Assembly (NCBI RefSeq): GCF_013299185.1
Contig: NZ_JAAFKG010000051.1
Location: 1 to 48,330, forward strand
Reading direction: 5' to 3'
Source: Microcoleus sp. bin48.metabat.b7b8b9.023
Lineage (GTDB): Bacteria; Cyanobacteriota; Cyanobacteriia; Cyanobacteriales; Microcoleaceae
DNA: 48,330 nucleotides
The notes below the pieces were generated by a model that was not told where the DNA came from, made no database searches, and was given only the letters and a program-made list of their open reading frames with translations. Position numbers and translations under genes: made by a program. Shown here piece after piece: positions 1 to 7,739 of the stretch (its first letter is position 1; every line of letters starts with the position of its first letter).

Positions 1-59
1 TTTAATGCTTGTTGCAGAGTTTCCTTTGTCTCGGAACTGAGAAAGTTTTTAGCAGGCAT
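1..59 (-). CDS. IS630-family transposase, N-terminal end only (runs off window)
   Basis: The minus strand opens with an ATG at 59-57 and reads MPAKNFLSS..ETKETLQQALK without a stop to the window edge. This N-terminus resembles that of cyanobacterial IS630/Tc1-mariner-type transposases, which begin with a short leader before a helix-turn-helix domain. Only about 19 codons are visible, so no catalytic residue (DDE/DDD) can be checked. The reading frame points out of the window, and the element end lies between this start and the beta-propeller fragment that follows. The family call comes from recall of the N-terminus, not from a domain. Confidence 0.6.
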   Translation of the reverse strand, partial: MPAKNFLSSETKETLQQAL

Positions 60-124
60 TGACTTTTTCTGGATATCATTATGTTATATTATACCAATAT
101 GCGTTTTAAATGCACAACAGCTTA
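1..124. mobile_element. Terminal segment of an IS630-type insertion sequence
   Basis: This stretch contains the transposase start (59, minus strand) and about 65 bases of AT-rich non-coding sequence before beta-propeller coding sequence becomes recognisable. IS630 elements insert at TA dinucleotides. The TA at 123-124 would be a plausible junction, because the propeller-like reading begins right after it (TGSDIDGSAVIS). The other end is outside the window, so inverted repeats and target duplication cannot be verified. Confidence 0.45.
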
Positions 125-765
125 CTGGCTCAGATATTGATGGAAGTGCTGTAATATCTAAATCGGGGAAATTGTTTTGTGCGATTGAAAAACAATACAT
201 TGCAGGTAACGGCGGAGTCCTCAAACTAAATCCCAACAAAGAACCGAATGCCAGCGTCGAATGGTTTTTACCTACCGGAAATCGCCGACTTTCAGGCTGG
301 GAAGGGGGGATAATCGGTTCGGTGGCGTTGAATGATGAGTACAATCCTGGGGGGTTTCCAGCGCTATTTGCCACAAATGCGATCGATGGCAATTTGTACA
401 TCGGTTCCCAAGATACGATTACAGGTAAAAAGAATTCTGTACCTTGGCGAAATCAGTCTTACGATACTCCGGTAATTGTGTTTAAAAAGGAGATTGGTTC
501 TTCGATTTCTACTCCGATATTTACTGATGGAAATAAACTAATTAGTGCGGGATATAATGGTGTTTATTTGTTTGAGTTGAAGTGGGAACGAGCGAAGTCG
601 GGAGATAAGAATGCTTTGAAAAATGCTAAGGGCGAGTTTTACCGTTTGAAGGTAAAAGAATCGGGGAGATTTAAGCCGGGTTTATCGTTTGAGGCGACAC
701 CTGTTGTTTGGGATGGCATTGTAAGGATTTGCGCGCGGGATGGCTGGATGTATACTTTGGGTTAG
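125..765 (+). pseudogene. PQQ-like beta-propeller protein, C-terminal fragment cut by an IS end
   Basis: An open frame continues from the window edge to the stop at 763-765, but protein-like sequence starts only near 125, just past the presumed IS end. The visible ~213 residues contain repeated beta-propeller-type strands: GSAVISKSGKLFCAIEK, NAIDGNLYIGSQD, STPIFTDGNKLISAGYNGVYLFEL and ATPVVWDGIVRICARDGWMYTLG. These resemble PQQ-like/WD-type repeat proteins. A TTG at 172 could start a shorter product, but it has no obvious ribosome binding site and would begin in the middle of a blade. The most likely reading is the 3' part of a larger gene separated from its 5' part by the insertion sequence. 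Substrate and function are unknown. Confidence 0.6.
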
Positions 766-779
766 AATTGATATTTTGC

Positions 780-882
780 ACAAGACAGCAGCAACAGGCT
801 TTCTGGCCTGTTCCACAAGACAGCCGCAACAAGCAAGATGCCTGTTCCACAATACAGCAGCAACAAGCAAGATGCCTATTCT
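780..882. repeat. Three tandem copies of a 34-35 bp repeat
   Basis: Copies at 780-814, 815-848 and 849-882 each begin ACAAGACAGC or ACAATACAGC, continue with GCAACAAGCAAG and end CCTGTTCC or CCTATTCT. The first copy differs in the middle (GGCTTTCTGG). There are no unique spacers, so this is an ordinary minisatellite between the beta-propeller fragment and the next gene, not a CRISPR. No coding role is seen. Confidence 0.8.
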
Positions 883-1037
883 ACAACTAATCTATTATCT
901 TGTAAAACTGGCTTCTTGCTCGTGCGATCGACTTTCGGCAGTTTCCGGGTGTTGAAATCCGCCAATGGCACCACCTACCGTTTAACAGCGCTTATCTCTA
1001 TCATGGAAAGGATATCAGGAATTATAGGAAACTTGTT

Positions 1038-1535
1038 ATGGCAACAAATGACAGTCAAATAAATCAAATTTACGGTGCGGAGGATGCTCAAGGTATTTTA
1101 CAGCTTGCGATCGCACGGCGACAAGATGACGGCGAACTTTCCCGAGTGCAGCTTTTCGAGATTGGGGCGGAATTAGGCATTTCCGAACAGGATATCGTGG
1201 CGGCGGAACAGCAATGGTTAGCCACTAGAGGGGAATCTCAAGACAAGCTGGTTTTTAACTCTTACCGTCGCGGCAAATTGCGAAAAAACTTGACAAAGTA
1301 CGGCATTGTCAATACTTTTTTAGTTTTGTTTAATCTAGCAGGATCCCACGAGCTTTCTTGGTCACTCTTCATTTTACTAGCCTGGGGATTGGGATTGTCG
1401 CTGAATGCTTGGAATGTTTATCAAACTGAAGGGGAAGATTACGAACAAGCTTTTCAGAGGTGGCGTTTGAAGAAACAGGTGGGACAGTCGATAGGTACGG
1501 CGACGGATAAGTTTGTGAAGTGGTTGCAGTCTTGA
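1038..1535 (+). CDS. 2TM-domain membrane protein of unknown function
   Basis: The 165-residue protein has a soluble N-terminal part (about 1-85) with two helices around LQLAIARRQDDGELSRVQLFEI and GISEQDIVAAEQQ. Two hydrophobic segments follow, near 88-102 (IVNTFLVLFNLAG) and 107-125 (SWSLFILLAWGLGLSLNAW), then a charged C-terminal amphipathic tail. This is the layout of the cyanobacterial 2TM family (PF13239-like), whose function is unknown. It is probably an inner-membrane or thylakoid protein with both ends in the cytoplasm. The start is the ATG at 1038 after GGAAAC. It stands alone with repeats on the 5' side. Confidence 0.7.
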   Translation: MATNDSQINQIYGAEDAQGILQLAIARRQDDGELSRVQLFEIGAELGISEQDIVAAEQQWLATRGESQDKLVFNSYRRGKLRKNLTKYGIVNTFLVLFNLAGSHELSWSLFILLAWGLGLSLNAWNVYQTEGEDYEQAFQRWRLKKQVGQSIGTATDKFVKWLQS

Positions 1536-1597
1536 TATTCAGTCACTTGTTTGTCAGTAACAGATTTATTACCTTAACTTCGCAATTACACAGGAAA

Positions 1598-1757
1598 CTA
1601 ATCAATTTTAACATCAGTCTCCATCGCGCGGAGTTCCGCTTTGAGATGAGGATTTAACCCCCAGGCCTGCTATTGCGAAGCAGCCCAAATCAGTTGCAAA
1701 TGTAATTAAGTACCCGCAGCGTAGTTATGCCTCTTCGTGAATCGTCCAATCCCAACC
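1598..1757 (-). pseudogene. Possible degraded hypothetical gene remnant
   Basis: Read on the minus strand, about 160 bases between the flanking genes give protein-like text broken by stops: DWTIHEEA, then in another frame LQLIWAAS, a stop, and AWGLNPHLKAELRA..METDVKID with a stop at 1600-1598. Such a pattern is what a frameshifted, decayed small cyanobacterial gene would look like. No start codon or ribosome site is convincing. The rest of the 1536-1830 gap contains nothing recognisable. Confidence is low because the match is from general appearance only. Confidence 0.25.
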
Positions 1758-1830
1758 TCAAGCAAAAAATGCTATAATACCAACTTTAACTGCTAAAAAT
1801 ATCCGCGAGCCGAAAACACAAGAAAATCTT

Positions 1831-2205
1831 ATGGTGATTATTACCTCACAAGAAATTGCCCAATTTCGATCGCAATTAGCGGAATATCCCGCAGCCCTCA
1901 AAGCCCTAGACGAAATCGAAGATTGTGAAGGCAACATCGAAGATGCAGCTATTTCTCTAGCAATTCAAGCTGGACAAGAACCGAATATCTCTGAAAACTG
2001 GTTGGACGGATTGGCAAAAAGATGCCGCGTTGCTATTTGCAAATCTGAGATAAAAGAAGATTTGATAAACGGACAATTGAATGCTGCTTTTAGAGATTTA
2101 GTTGCTGCCAAAACTTGCCCGCAGATTTTGGTGACATCGGTGATTATTTATGTATTTAAAACTGGGGTAAATGATTTTTGCGAGCCTCTTGAATATCAAT
2201 TGTAA
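1831..2205 (+). CDS. Conserved-looking hypothetical protein, 124 aa
   Basis: This is a soluble, acidic, mostly helical protein with no transmembrane segment or signal peptide. The N-terminal half (ITSQEIAQFRSQLAEYPAALKALDEIEDCEGNIEDAAISLAIQAGQ) looks like a helical bundle. The C-terminal part contains two Cys residues (CRVAICK) and a hydrophobic strand (QILVTSVIIYVFKTGV). It resembles small cyanobacterial hypotheticals, but no function can be assigned. The ATG at 1831 follows an AGAAAAT stretch, a weak ribosome site. It is monocistronic, facing a convergent small gene on the other strand. Confidence 0.6.
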   Translation: MVIITSQEIAQFRSQLAEYPAALKALDEIEDCEGNIEDAAISLAIQAGQEPNISENWLDGLAKRCRVAICKSEIKEDLINGQLNAAFRDLVAAKTCPQILVTSVIIYVFKTGVNDFCEPLEYQL

Positions 2206-2288
2206 AGGTATCGATGGAGTTAAGATTCCCCAATTTCCTAAAACATGATACAACGAGGGGATTGCGTAGAGATAGCTACGCTTATCTA

Positions 2289-2555
2289 CTACTGTGCGCG
2301 GCTGTAGCCCGCAGGCACGACATCCGGTGACAAACCCAAAGATTTCCCCAGCAAGCGAGCAAGTTGCACTAAAAAATTAGCAGTATCTTCGTCACCTTCC
2401 CGGGCCATTGAAGCTGATATCTGGATTAGCATCTGCACAAATCCCGCATCTATTAAATCGGAACAGGAACTTAAAACCTCTGGTTCCTGGCCGTTGGGAC
2501 AGGTAAGCACTCGCTCGATCAAGTTCAAATAAGCCTCTTGACGTTCTGAATTCAT
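2289..2555 (-). CDS. Small hypothetical protein resembling the N-terminal cap of cyanobacterial TPR/CHAT proteins
   Basis: The 88 residues (MNSERQEAYLNLIERVLTCP, then CSDLIDAGFVQMLIQISASMAREGDEDTANFLVQLARLLGKSLGL) look like the ~80-residue helical region that often precedes tetratricopeptide repeats or CHAT protease domains in cyanobacteria. Here the frame stops right after that cap (DVVPAGYSRAQ), so it is either a stand-alone version or a truncated remnant. No TPR or CHAT coding sequence lies downstream on the minus strand. The ATG at 2555 has GGGG about 8 bases upstream (minus-strand sense). Function is unknown. Confidence 0.55.
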   Translation of the reverse strand: MNSERQEAYLNLIERVLTCPNGQEPEVLSSCSDLIDAGFVQMLIQISASMAREGDEDTANFLVQLARLLGKSLGLSPDVVPAGYSRAQ

Positions 2556-2781
2556 TTTGGGGGGAAATGTACAGTAAATAATTTATTATTACGTTTAACT
2601 CGGTTCTGTCAATCAGGCGATCGAATATGCGATCCCCGTCTTTCCTCTAGAAACTCCATTCAGTCAGGAATAGACAGAAGCTTAAAGAAAATCTTAAGTT
2701 TTTTGATGCTACTTGAGTGGAACTCTCGGTGGGCAGTACGCGCCCTAAAATTCAAGGGTAAGGTGCTTGTAGCTCTACCTT

Positions 2782-2943
2782 ATACCAATTTTTTATGAGG
2801 CTGCATAGAATCCGATCCCCCCTTAGCTTGCCCCCTACTCCCCCTTAATAAGAGGGGGGGACAAGATTATTCTCAAAGTCCCCCGACTATTCGGGGGATG
2901 CGAGGGGGATCGAGATATGTGCAACGACCCATTAAATTGGTAT
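2782..2943. repeat. MITE-like element with 10 bp terminal inverted repeats and CCCCCTTA/GGGGGA core
   Basis: ATACCAATTT at 2782-2791 is the exact reverse complement of AAATTGGTAT at 2934-2943. Between them are C-rich and G-rich blocks (GATCCCCCCTTAGC, CCCCCTTAATAAGAGGGG, GTCCCCCGACTATTCGGGGGA) able to fold on each other. The same C/G block family recurs at 13725-13800 and 45521-45590. It lies in the gap between the 88-residue gene and the winged-helix gene, and it produces a false upstream extension of that gene's reading frame. Confidence 0.6.
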
Positions 2944-2972
2944 TAGGATTCAACGGAATTAGGGATATAAAA

Positions 2973-4190
2973 ATGAAAATAGGAATATTTTTAGGAAATC
3001 TAGGAAATCCCGCCATCTACTATCCGACACTAGGCAAAATTACTGGGGGAGTCGCAGCGAGCATTTTTCTGTGCCAATTATTGCAATGGCAAACACAACA
3101 GTCTAACTCCGGCGAATGGGTGAAAACTAACAGCAGCGAAATTGAAAAAGCTACTGGTTTAAATCGCGAAGAACAGGAATTAGCGATACGGCTGCTGAAA
3201 GTGCGATCGCTCCTGAAGGAAAAATCAACAAATCGCAACACTCTCGAACTCTGGGCGGATATTGATGCTTTCGAGGAAAAATTTAATAACTTGTTGACAC
3301 GTACTTCCGGCGATACCACAACACAAACAAGCCGCGAAAACAACAATGTTCCTGTAGAAATAGTAGCCGAAACTTACCCCCCAGAGCGTACAGTTAAAAC
3401 AGACAAATTTTTCGGGCAACCCCGCCAGCAAATAGCGGTTGCAGTCAATCCCAATTACCGATTTAGCGGGCCTTGGAATTCCCAAGAAGAACTGCATAAC
3501 TTTCAACGAGCTTTAGAAGAATATGCCAGACAGCATAACTTATGGTTTGGTAATCCTTCGGGATGGGCTTTTAAAATTATTGATAGCATGACAAAGGGCT
3601 TAACTTCGACTTTTTGGGACGAGTTTATCGCGGGAATTCCTTTAGGAGAAAGTCAGAAAGTTAAGCGGGAGTGGGAAATTGAGCCGGAAGTGCCTTATCC
3701 GGCGTTTGAGGAGGAGCGAATTCAGTATTACGTGCACAAGGGCGAACCGCTGGAAGCAGCGGTATCTAAAGCCCGCGCTGATTTGAGAAATCCGGTTTTG
3801 GGTAAGGATTTGTGGGAGGGTTTTTTGCGAAAGTGCGATCGTATTGCTGATGATGCCCTCAAAGCAAAACAGCAGGGCGTTGACACACCATATCTGCCGT
3901 CTTCCTTCAACGAAAAACCGCAAATCACCAAGGATAGCGTGATGCGGAAATTAGGGGCGATCGCGCCGCAATTTGCCCTGAATCAATCGATACCTGAAAC
4001 AATCCCAGAACCCCCAAAGCTCGAACAACAACAGCAGCCGACTACCGACGAAATCCCGAGTATTTTCTTTTTACAAAAAGCTTACAATAGTGCGATCGGT
4101 CGAAGTATAGTTGAAAAACAAATATCTGCGAATCCAGACTGGGGCTACGAAATTGTTGACGGTGAAATAGTCGAATCAATCCCTTTTTAA
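2973..4190 (+). CDS. Winged-helix, replication-initiator-like protein (405 aa)
   Basis: Residues 1-95 (NPAIYYPTLGKITGGVAASIFLCQLLQW..EWVKTNSSEIEKATGLNREEQELAIRLLKVRSLL) have the pattern of the winged-helix domain at the start of phage and plasmid replication proteins: a target-sensing helix, then a T-G-L-x-R-x-E-Q helix and a wing. The middle is polar and Gln-rich. Residues ~165-330 form a second helical region (LHNFQRALEEYARQHNLWFGNPSGWAFKIIDSMTKG). The frame is open from 2898, but those codons lie in a repeat; the ATG at 2973 follows AGGGAT. The C-terminus WGYEIVDGEIVE is repeated in the next gene, 10 bp downstream. DNA binding is inferred; the cellular role is unknown. Confidence 0.55.
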   Translation: MKIGIFLGNLGNPAIYYPTLGKITGGVAASIFLCQLLQWQTQQSNSGEWVKTNSSEIEKATGLNREEQELAIRLLKVRSLLKEKSTNRNTLELWADIDAFEEKFNNLLTRTSGDTTTQTSRENNNVPVEIVAETYPPERTVKTDKFFGQPRQQIAVAVNPNYRFSGPWNSQEELHNFQRALEEYARQHNLWFGNPSGWAFKIIDSMTKGLTSTFWDEFIAGIPLGESQKVKREWEIEPEVPYPAFEEERIQYYVHKGEPLEAAVSKARADLRNPVLGKDLWEGFLRKCDRIADDALKAKQQGVDTPYLPSSFNEKPQITKDSVMRKLGAIAPQFALNQSIPETIPEPPKLEQQQQPTTDEIPSIFFLQKAYNSAIGRSIVEKQISANPDWGYEIVDGEIVESIPF

Positions 4191-4200
4191 TGAGGCTAAA

Positions 4201-4461
4201 ATGAAACGAATTAGCGATATAAATCCGCTGGGTATTGAGCGGCAGAGCCCTTCAACTTCAGAAAGAGAAAAATTGCGCCAGCAAAGATTGCAGCACGATA
4301 AATATTTAGGTTTTCAGCAGTTAACAGAACTTTGCACCTTGCGCGAATACCACATGGCAAAACAACTTGCAGCCAGACATTCTAGTTGGGGTTATGAAAT
4401 AGTTGATGGAGTTGTAGTGGAGCAGATGGATAAGGTTCGTAGTGAGGACTTTAGTCCTTAA
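4201..4461 (+). CDS. Small protein sharing the C-terminal WGYEIVDG motif with the preceding gene
   Basis: The 86-residue protein begins 10 bp after the preceding stop with GAGG upstream of ATG 4201, so the two are probably co-transcribed. It is basic and helical (SEREKLRQQRLQHDKYLGFQQLTEL) and contains WGYEIVDGVVVEQ, matching the last residues of the larger protein. The final residues (DKVRSEDFSP) and the stop codon are encoded by a copy of the mobile palindromic repeat, so the original C-terminus has been replaced or extended. Two more in-frame copies of the 3' end follow. Function is unknown. Confidence 0.5.
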   Translation: MKRISDINPLGIERQSPSTSEREKLRQQRLQHDKYLGFQQLTELCTLREYHMAKQLAARHSSWGYEIVDGVVVEQMDKVRSEDFSP

Positions 4462-4643
4462 AGTTATGAAATAGTTGATCGAGTTTTAATCGCTCAGATG
4501 GATAAGGTTCGTAGTGAGGACTTTAGTCCTTAAAGTTATGAAATAGTCGATCGAGTTCTAATCGCTCAGATGGATAAGGTTCGTAGTGAGGACTTTAGTC
4601 CTTAAAGCAAAAGATAAACGGACTGAAGTCCTTACTACGAACC
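4390..4643. repeat. Three 72 bp tandem copies of a gene 3' end carrying the GGACTTTAGTCC palindrome, plus an inverted arm
   Basis: Copies at 4390-4461, 4462-4533 and 4534-4605 each begin (G/A)GTTATGAAATAGT, run through CAGATGGATAA and end with the repeat arm: leader GGTTCGTAGTGA, core GGACTTTAGTCC, then TTAA. The first copy is the true coding end of the 86-residue gene; the next two are diverged duplicates. At 4620-4643 the same arm occurs in reverse orientation (GGACTGAAGTCC, TTACTACGAACC), so the outermost arms can pair. Confidence 0.9.
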
Positions 4644-4696
4644 TAATTTTGCGAATATGTTAAAATTACAAGAGAGACTTAATTGGTTTGAAAGCT

Positions 4697-5335
4697 ATGA
4701 CAGTTATTAATGCCAAAAATCTAACGCTCAATGAAGTTAGTGATTTTTTGAAGTTTCAACAAATATTTAATAACGATACGTACACAACCTTTTTATCATT
4801 AGAATCCTTAACAGAGATAGAACAGCTAGAACTCGTACAAATTCGCAACGATTTTCGCGAGTACCTCTCTGTTGAAAGAGTCTCTGAAGGACTCGTACAA
4901 GCTCTGACTACCTTTCCTTTAATGCGATTGGCTGGGTTTTACCGCCGCCCAATCAAGATGAGTCTAGAACAAGACATTGCTAACATAACTATAGAAGATG
5001 AAGACACAACGATTACAGGCAGATTTGACATTTTAGCAATCAATAAAGAGAAACAAATCGCGACTGATATAGGATTTTGGATTTTAGTAATAGAATCTAA
5101 AAACAGTCTAATTGCTCCCCGTGCCGGTTTGCCCCAACTTCTAACTTACGCCTGTAAAAGTTTAGAATATCAAGAGTCTGTCTGGGGATTGGCAACTAGC
5201 GGAGAGTTTTATCAGTTTGTCAATATCCGCAGAGGAAACCCCCCAACCTATCAGCTAATGCCATTTCTGACTTTGATGGAACCCGAACCTTCAATTTTGT
5301 TGTTGCAAGTTTTAAAAGCTATTTGCAAGCTATAG
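4697..5335 (+). CDS. Predicted PD-(D/E)XK restriction-endonuclease-like protein (type I R subunit N-terminus-like)
   Basis: The 212-residue protein carries a PD-(D/E)XK-like pattern: an acidic strand GRFDILAINKE, then WILVIESKNS with the E-x-K signature, then QLLTYACKSLEYQESVWGLATSGEFYQFVNI. Similar stand-alone proteins in cyanobacteria are annotated as type I restriction endonuclease subunit R-like. There is no helicase domain, so it is not a complete HsdR. The frame is open from a TTG at 4688, but ATG 4697 (MTVINAKNLTL) is the better start. It is followed by palindromic repeats and then convergent with an Mrr-domain gene. Confidence 0.6.
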   Translation: MTVINAKNLTLNEVSDFLKFQQIFNNDTYTTFLSLESLTEIEQLELVQIRNDFREYLSVERVSEGLVQALTTFPLMRLAGFYRRPIKMSLEQDIANITIEDEDTTITGRFDILAINKEKQIATDIGFWILVIESKNSLIAPRAGLPQLLTYACKSLEYQESVWGLATSGEFYQFVNIRRGNPPTYQLMPFLTLMEPEPSILLLQVLKAICKL

Positions 5336-5381
5336 CCGAAGGATATCATGTCCTATCAATTAGCGACGCGCGATCGATAAT

Positions 5382-5467
5382 GTTTGTAGTGAGGACTTTA
5401 ATCGATAATGTTTGTAGTGAGGACTTTAGTCGTTCGATTGTAAGGACTAAAGTCCTCACTACGAACC
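5382..5467. repeat. GGACTTTAGTCC palindromic repeats, two direct arms and one inverted arm
   Basis: GTTTGTAGTGA followed by GGACTTTA occurs at 5382-5400 (truncated) and again at 5410-5431. The reverse-orientation arm GGACTAAAGTCC with TCACTACGAACC ends at 5467. The arms can form a long hairpin between the two convergent genes and could act as a bidirectional transcription end, although no T-run follows. Confidence 0.85.
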
Positions 5468-5507
5468 TTTTTTATTATGGTAATCGACCGAACCTGAGAT
5501 CGTTGAT

Positions 5508-5550
5508 AATTGGTAATTGGTAATTGCTGCCAACTGTCAACTGTCAACTG
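5508..5550. repeat. Heptanucleotide STRR tracts
   Basis: ATAATTGGTAATTGGTAATTG is followed by CAACTGTCAACTGTCAACTG (5531-5550), a seven-base period. Short tandem heptamers of this kind are typical of filamentous cyanobacterial genomes. It sits just downstream of the Mrr-domain gene on the minus strand. Confidence 0.8.
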
Positions 5551-5561
5551 CTATAGATTCG

Positions 5562-7739
5562 TTATTTTTTAGCTCGCATCACTAGATCGATTAACTGTTC
5601 TCGTCCCCAGAGTTTTACTCCATTCGCTTGAGCCAGTTTATGAGCATTGGATGTAAAATTACTGTTGGTAATCACGATCGCATCCTGTGCCCCGTAATAC
5701 TTAACCGCACTAACCACTTCTTGCACGGCAGAATTTCCCACTTTTCCTTGATAGCGTTTTGCCTGGATAACGGTTTTCTTTCCCGCTTTAGAGAGAATCA
5801 AGTCAGCACCAAAATCCCCCGTTTTGGGTGTCATTTCGACCGCATAACCGAGATTGCGAAAACAGCAGGCTAAAAATTCCTCAAACTCTTCTCCTGTCAT
5901 TCTATCGACCCGATCGATTAAATACCCAATCTCTGGTACTTCTAACTGGGTATAACCTGCTAAAATATCCTTAAATTTTTTCAGCAGAATTGCGCTCAAC
6001 TTACTAGAAGGAAGATGAGAAGATAAGGGGCGAGTTTGCGAGCCATCATCGCTTAAATTTCCATTTTTTGGCACTTCTAACAGCTTAGAAACTGCTAAAA
6101 CCTGCTTGAATTTTTTCAGCATATTTGTACTAAACTTAGTAGAAGAAGAATGAGCAGAAGAGGAAGTTTGCGATTCAGACTGGACTTCAGTTTGTGCTGG
6201 TATAGGTTCCGATACCGCATCCTCGATCGAAGTTTGCTGCACTTGCTCTTGGGCTTGCTTTCTTTTACTCAAAACAGCCCGTTTAATTTTCAGCAAAATT
6301 TTCCCCTCTCGCTCATTAATTTCACCGTCAGCCTCGATCGTCTCAGTGCATCGCTTTAAAAGTGGTTCGGCAAAGTCGAGTTCGAGTTGTTCGAGTAAAA
6401 CATCCAACTTGGGAGGCAATTTAGACTTATTTTTCACAGATTCAATCTCAGCTAAACACGTGGAATTTAAATTCGCAGCTTGTAATTGCGCTAAAAACTC
6501 ATCCCATTTGGTGAATTGTTGGGTGGTATAGACGACATAGACTAAAATCCAATCCATTAGTGTTTCTTGTGCGATCGCTCTTTCTAAATATTGCTCGCTT
6601 TCCGCTTGCAATACCTCTCGTAAATCTTCGAGCTTGGTTTCGATTTCCGAGGAATCGAGATGCGCTTCGTAAAACCGACAAGCACCGTATCCCAGCGAGT
6701 AAATCATTGCCGCACTGGCGCTAGCATTAATCACCGCACCCGCCAAGGGAATATTACTAACAAGCGTAACTCCAGCTTCGATCGCTAAGTTGCTACCCAA
6801 GGATAAACCGAAAATAGCGACAACTTCTTTTTTGCGATCGCTCGATCGCAAATCCATACCATAGGCGGCAGCAATTTGATAAACCAACTCGGCAGATAAG
6901 GCCGTCATTGCCGCTAAATCCATGCCAGCCAACGCCAAAGCCGCGCCCGGAACTAAACTGCTAACCAAGCCACTTCCTGCCGCTAGCAAGGCTTTTTCCA
7001 CCATTAAGCGATGTGCGATTTCTTGAGGTTTCTCGTGAGGATATTGGCGCTGCAACTCTCGAACTTGCGCCTCGGCAGTCACGACATCAACAGTATCGAT
7101 CGCCCTGACTAACCAGTCAATTTTGAACTTTTCAGTCAGTTTTTTCAAGATAGGACTTTGGGAAATCAAATCGAGGGCTGAACCCAAAAAATTGGGAACT
7201 TGCATTGCTGTACTGCCGGCACTCGCAGCCGCATTTCCTACCGCACTCGCTGTATTCGCGATCGCATCTCCAGCACTCGCAGCCACATTGCCTATCGAAC
7301 TAACAGTATTAACAATCGCACTTCCAGCATTACCTGCTGCGTCCCCCACAGCATTCGCAGTATTCGCGATCGCACTTCCAGCACTCGCAGCAGCATTTCC
7401 TACTGCACTCGCCGTATTCACAATCGCATCTCCAGCACTCGCAGCCACATTGCCTATCGAACTAACAGTATTAACAATCGCACTTCCAGCATTACCTGCT
7501 GCGTCCCCCACAGCATTCGCAGTATTCGCGATCGTACTTCCGGCACTCGCTGCCACATTTCCTACCGCACTCGCCTTTGCAGAGACTACTCCGAATACCG
7601 AACCGAACCAATTTGATGTATCTCCTGGTTCAGACTGCACCTTCGATTCCGATCGATCGTTGGTTTCTGCTATTTCGGTTGCTGGCGGAACTGCTTCTGA
7701 GTGGGTACTGTCTGTTTCGATTTCGTTGTTATCCGGCAT
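5562..7739 (-). CDS. Mrr-type restriction endonuclease fused to an EcsC/DUF697-like domain and an Ala/Gly repeat tract
   Basis: This 725-residue protein starts at ATG 7739 (an in-frame TTG at 7784 is less likely). Residues 59-166 are six 18-residue repeats in two 54-residue blocks. Residues ~185-370 form a hydrophobic helical domain (ALLAAGSGLVSSLVPGAALA, DLAAMTALSAELVYQIAAAYG) resembling the EcsC/DUF697 families, probably membrane-associated. A short TerB-like helical part follows (LLKRCTETIEADGEINEREGKIL). The C-terminal ~130 residues are an Mrr catalytic domain, with EEFEEFL, D646 in GDFGADL, and Q659/K661 in VIQAKRYQG. It may target modified or foreign DNA at the membrane; that role is inference. 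It has no partner methylase. Confidence 0.75.
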   Translation of the reverse strand: MPDNNEIETDSTHSEAVPPATEIAETNDRSESKVQSEPGDTSNWFGSVFGVVSAKASAVGNVAASAGSTIANTANAVGDAAGNAGSAIVNTVSSIGNVAASAGDAIVNTASAVGNAAASAGSAIANTANAVGDAAGNAGSAIVNTVSSIGNVAASAGDAIANTASAVGNAAASAGSTAMQVPNFLGSALDLISQSPILKKLTEKFKIDWLVRAIDTVDVVTAEAQVRELQRQYPHEKPQEIAHRLMVEKALLAAGSGLVSSLVPGAALALAGMDLAAMTALSAELVYQIAAAYGMDLRSSDRKKEVVAIFGLSLGSNLAIEAGVTLVSNIPLAGAVINASASAAMIYSLGYGACRFYEAHLDSSEIETKLEDLREVLQAESEQYLERAIAQETLMDWILVYVVYTTQQFTKWDEFLAQLQAANLNSTCLAEIESVKNKSKLPPKLDVLLEQLELDFAEPLLKRCTETIEADGEINEREGKILLKIKRAVLSKRKQAQEQVQQTSIEDAVSEPIPAQTEVQSESQTSSSAHSSSTKFSTNMLKKFKQVLAVSKLLEVPKNGNLSDDGSQTRPLSSHLPSSKLSAILLKKFKDILAGYTQLEVPEIGYLIDRVDRMTGEEFEEFLACCFRNLGYAVEMTPKTGDFGADLILSKAGKKTVIQAKRYQGKVGNSAVQEVVSAVKYYGAQDAIVITNSNFTSNAHKLAQANGVKLWGREQLIDLVMRAKK
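7242..7565 (-). repeat. Coding repeat: six 54 bp units arranged as two 162 bp blocks
   Basis: Within the Mrr-fusion gene, six consecutive 18-codon units (VGNVAASAGSTIANTANA, VGDAAGNAGSAIVNTVSS, IGNVAASAGDAIVNTASA, then the same three again with few changes) occupy 7565-7242. The two 162 bp blocks are nearly identical at DNA level, so the second arose by recent tandem duplication. The Ala/Gly/Ser composition and 18-residue period suggest an extended amphipathic helical or coiled region. Copy number is likely to vary between strains. Confidence 0.85.

Noticed and set aside
2898..2972. Upstream extension of the winged-helix gene
   Set aside because: These codons lie in the inverted-repeat element (2782-2943) and have no ribosome site; the natural start is ATG 2973.
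5323..5523. 66-codon open frame after the nuclease-like gene
   Set aside because: It is made almost wholly of palindromic repeat copies and translates repeat motifs (VRTLIDNVCSEDFS).
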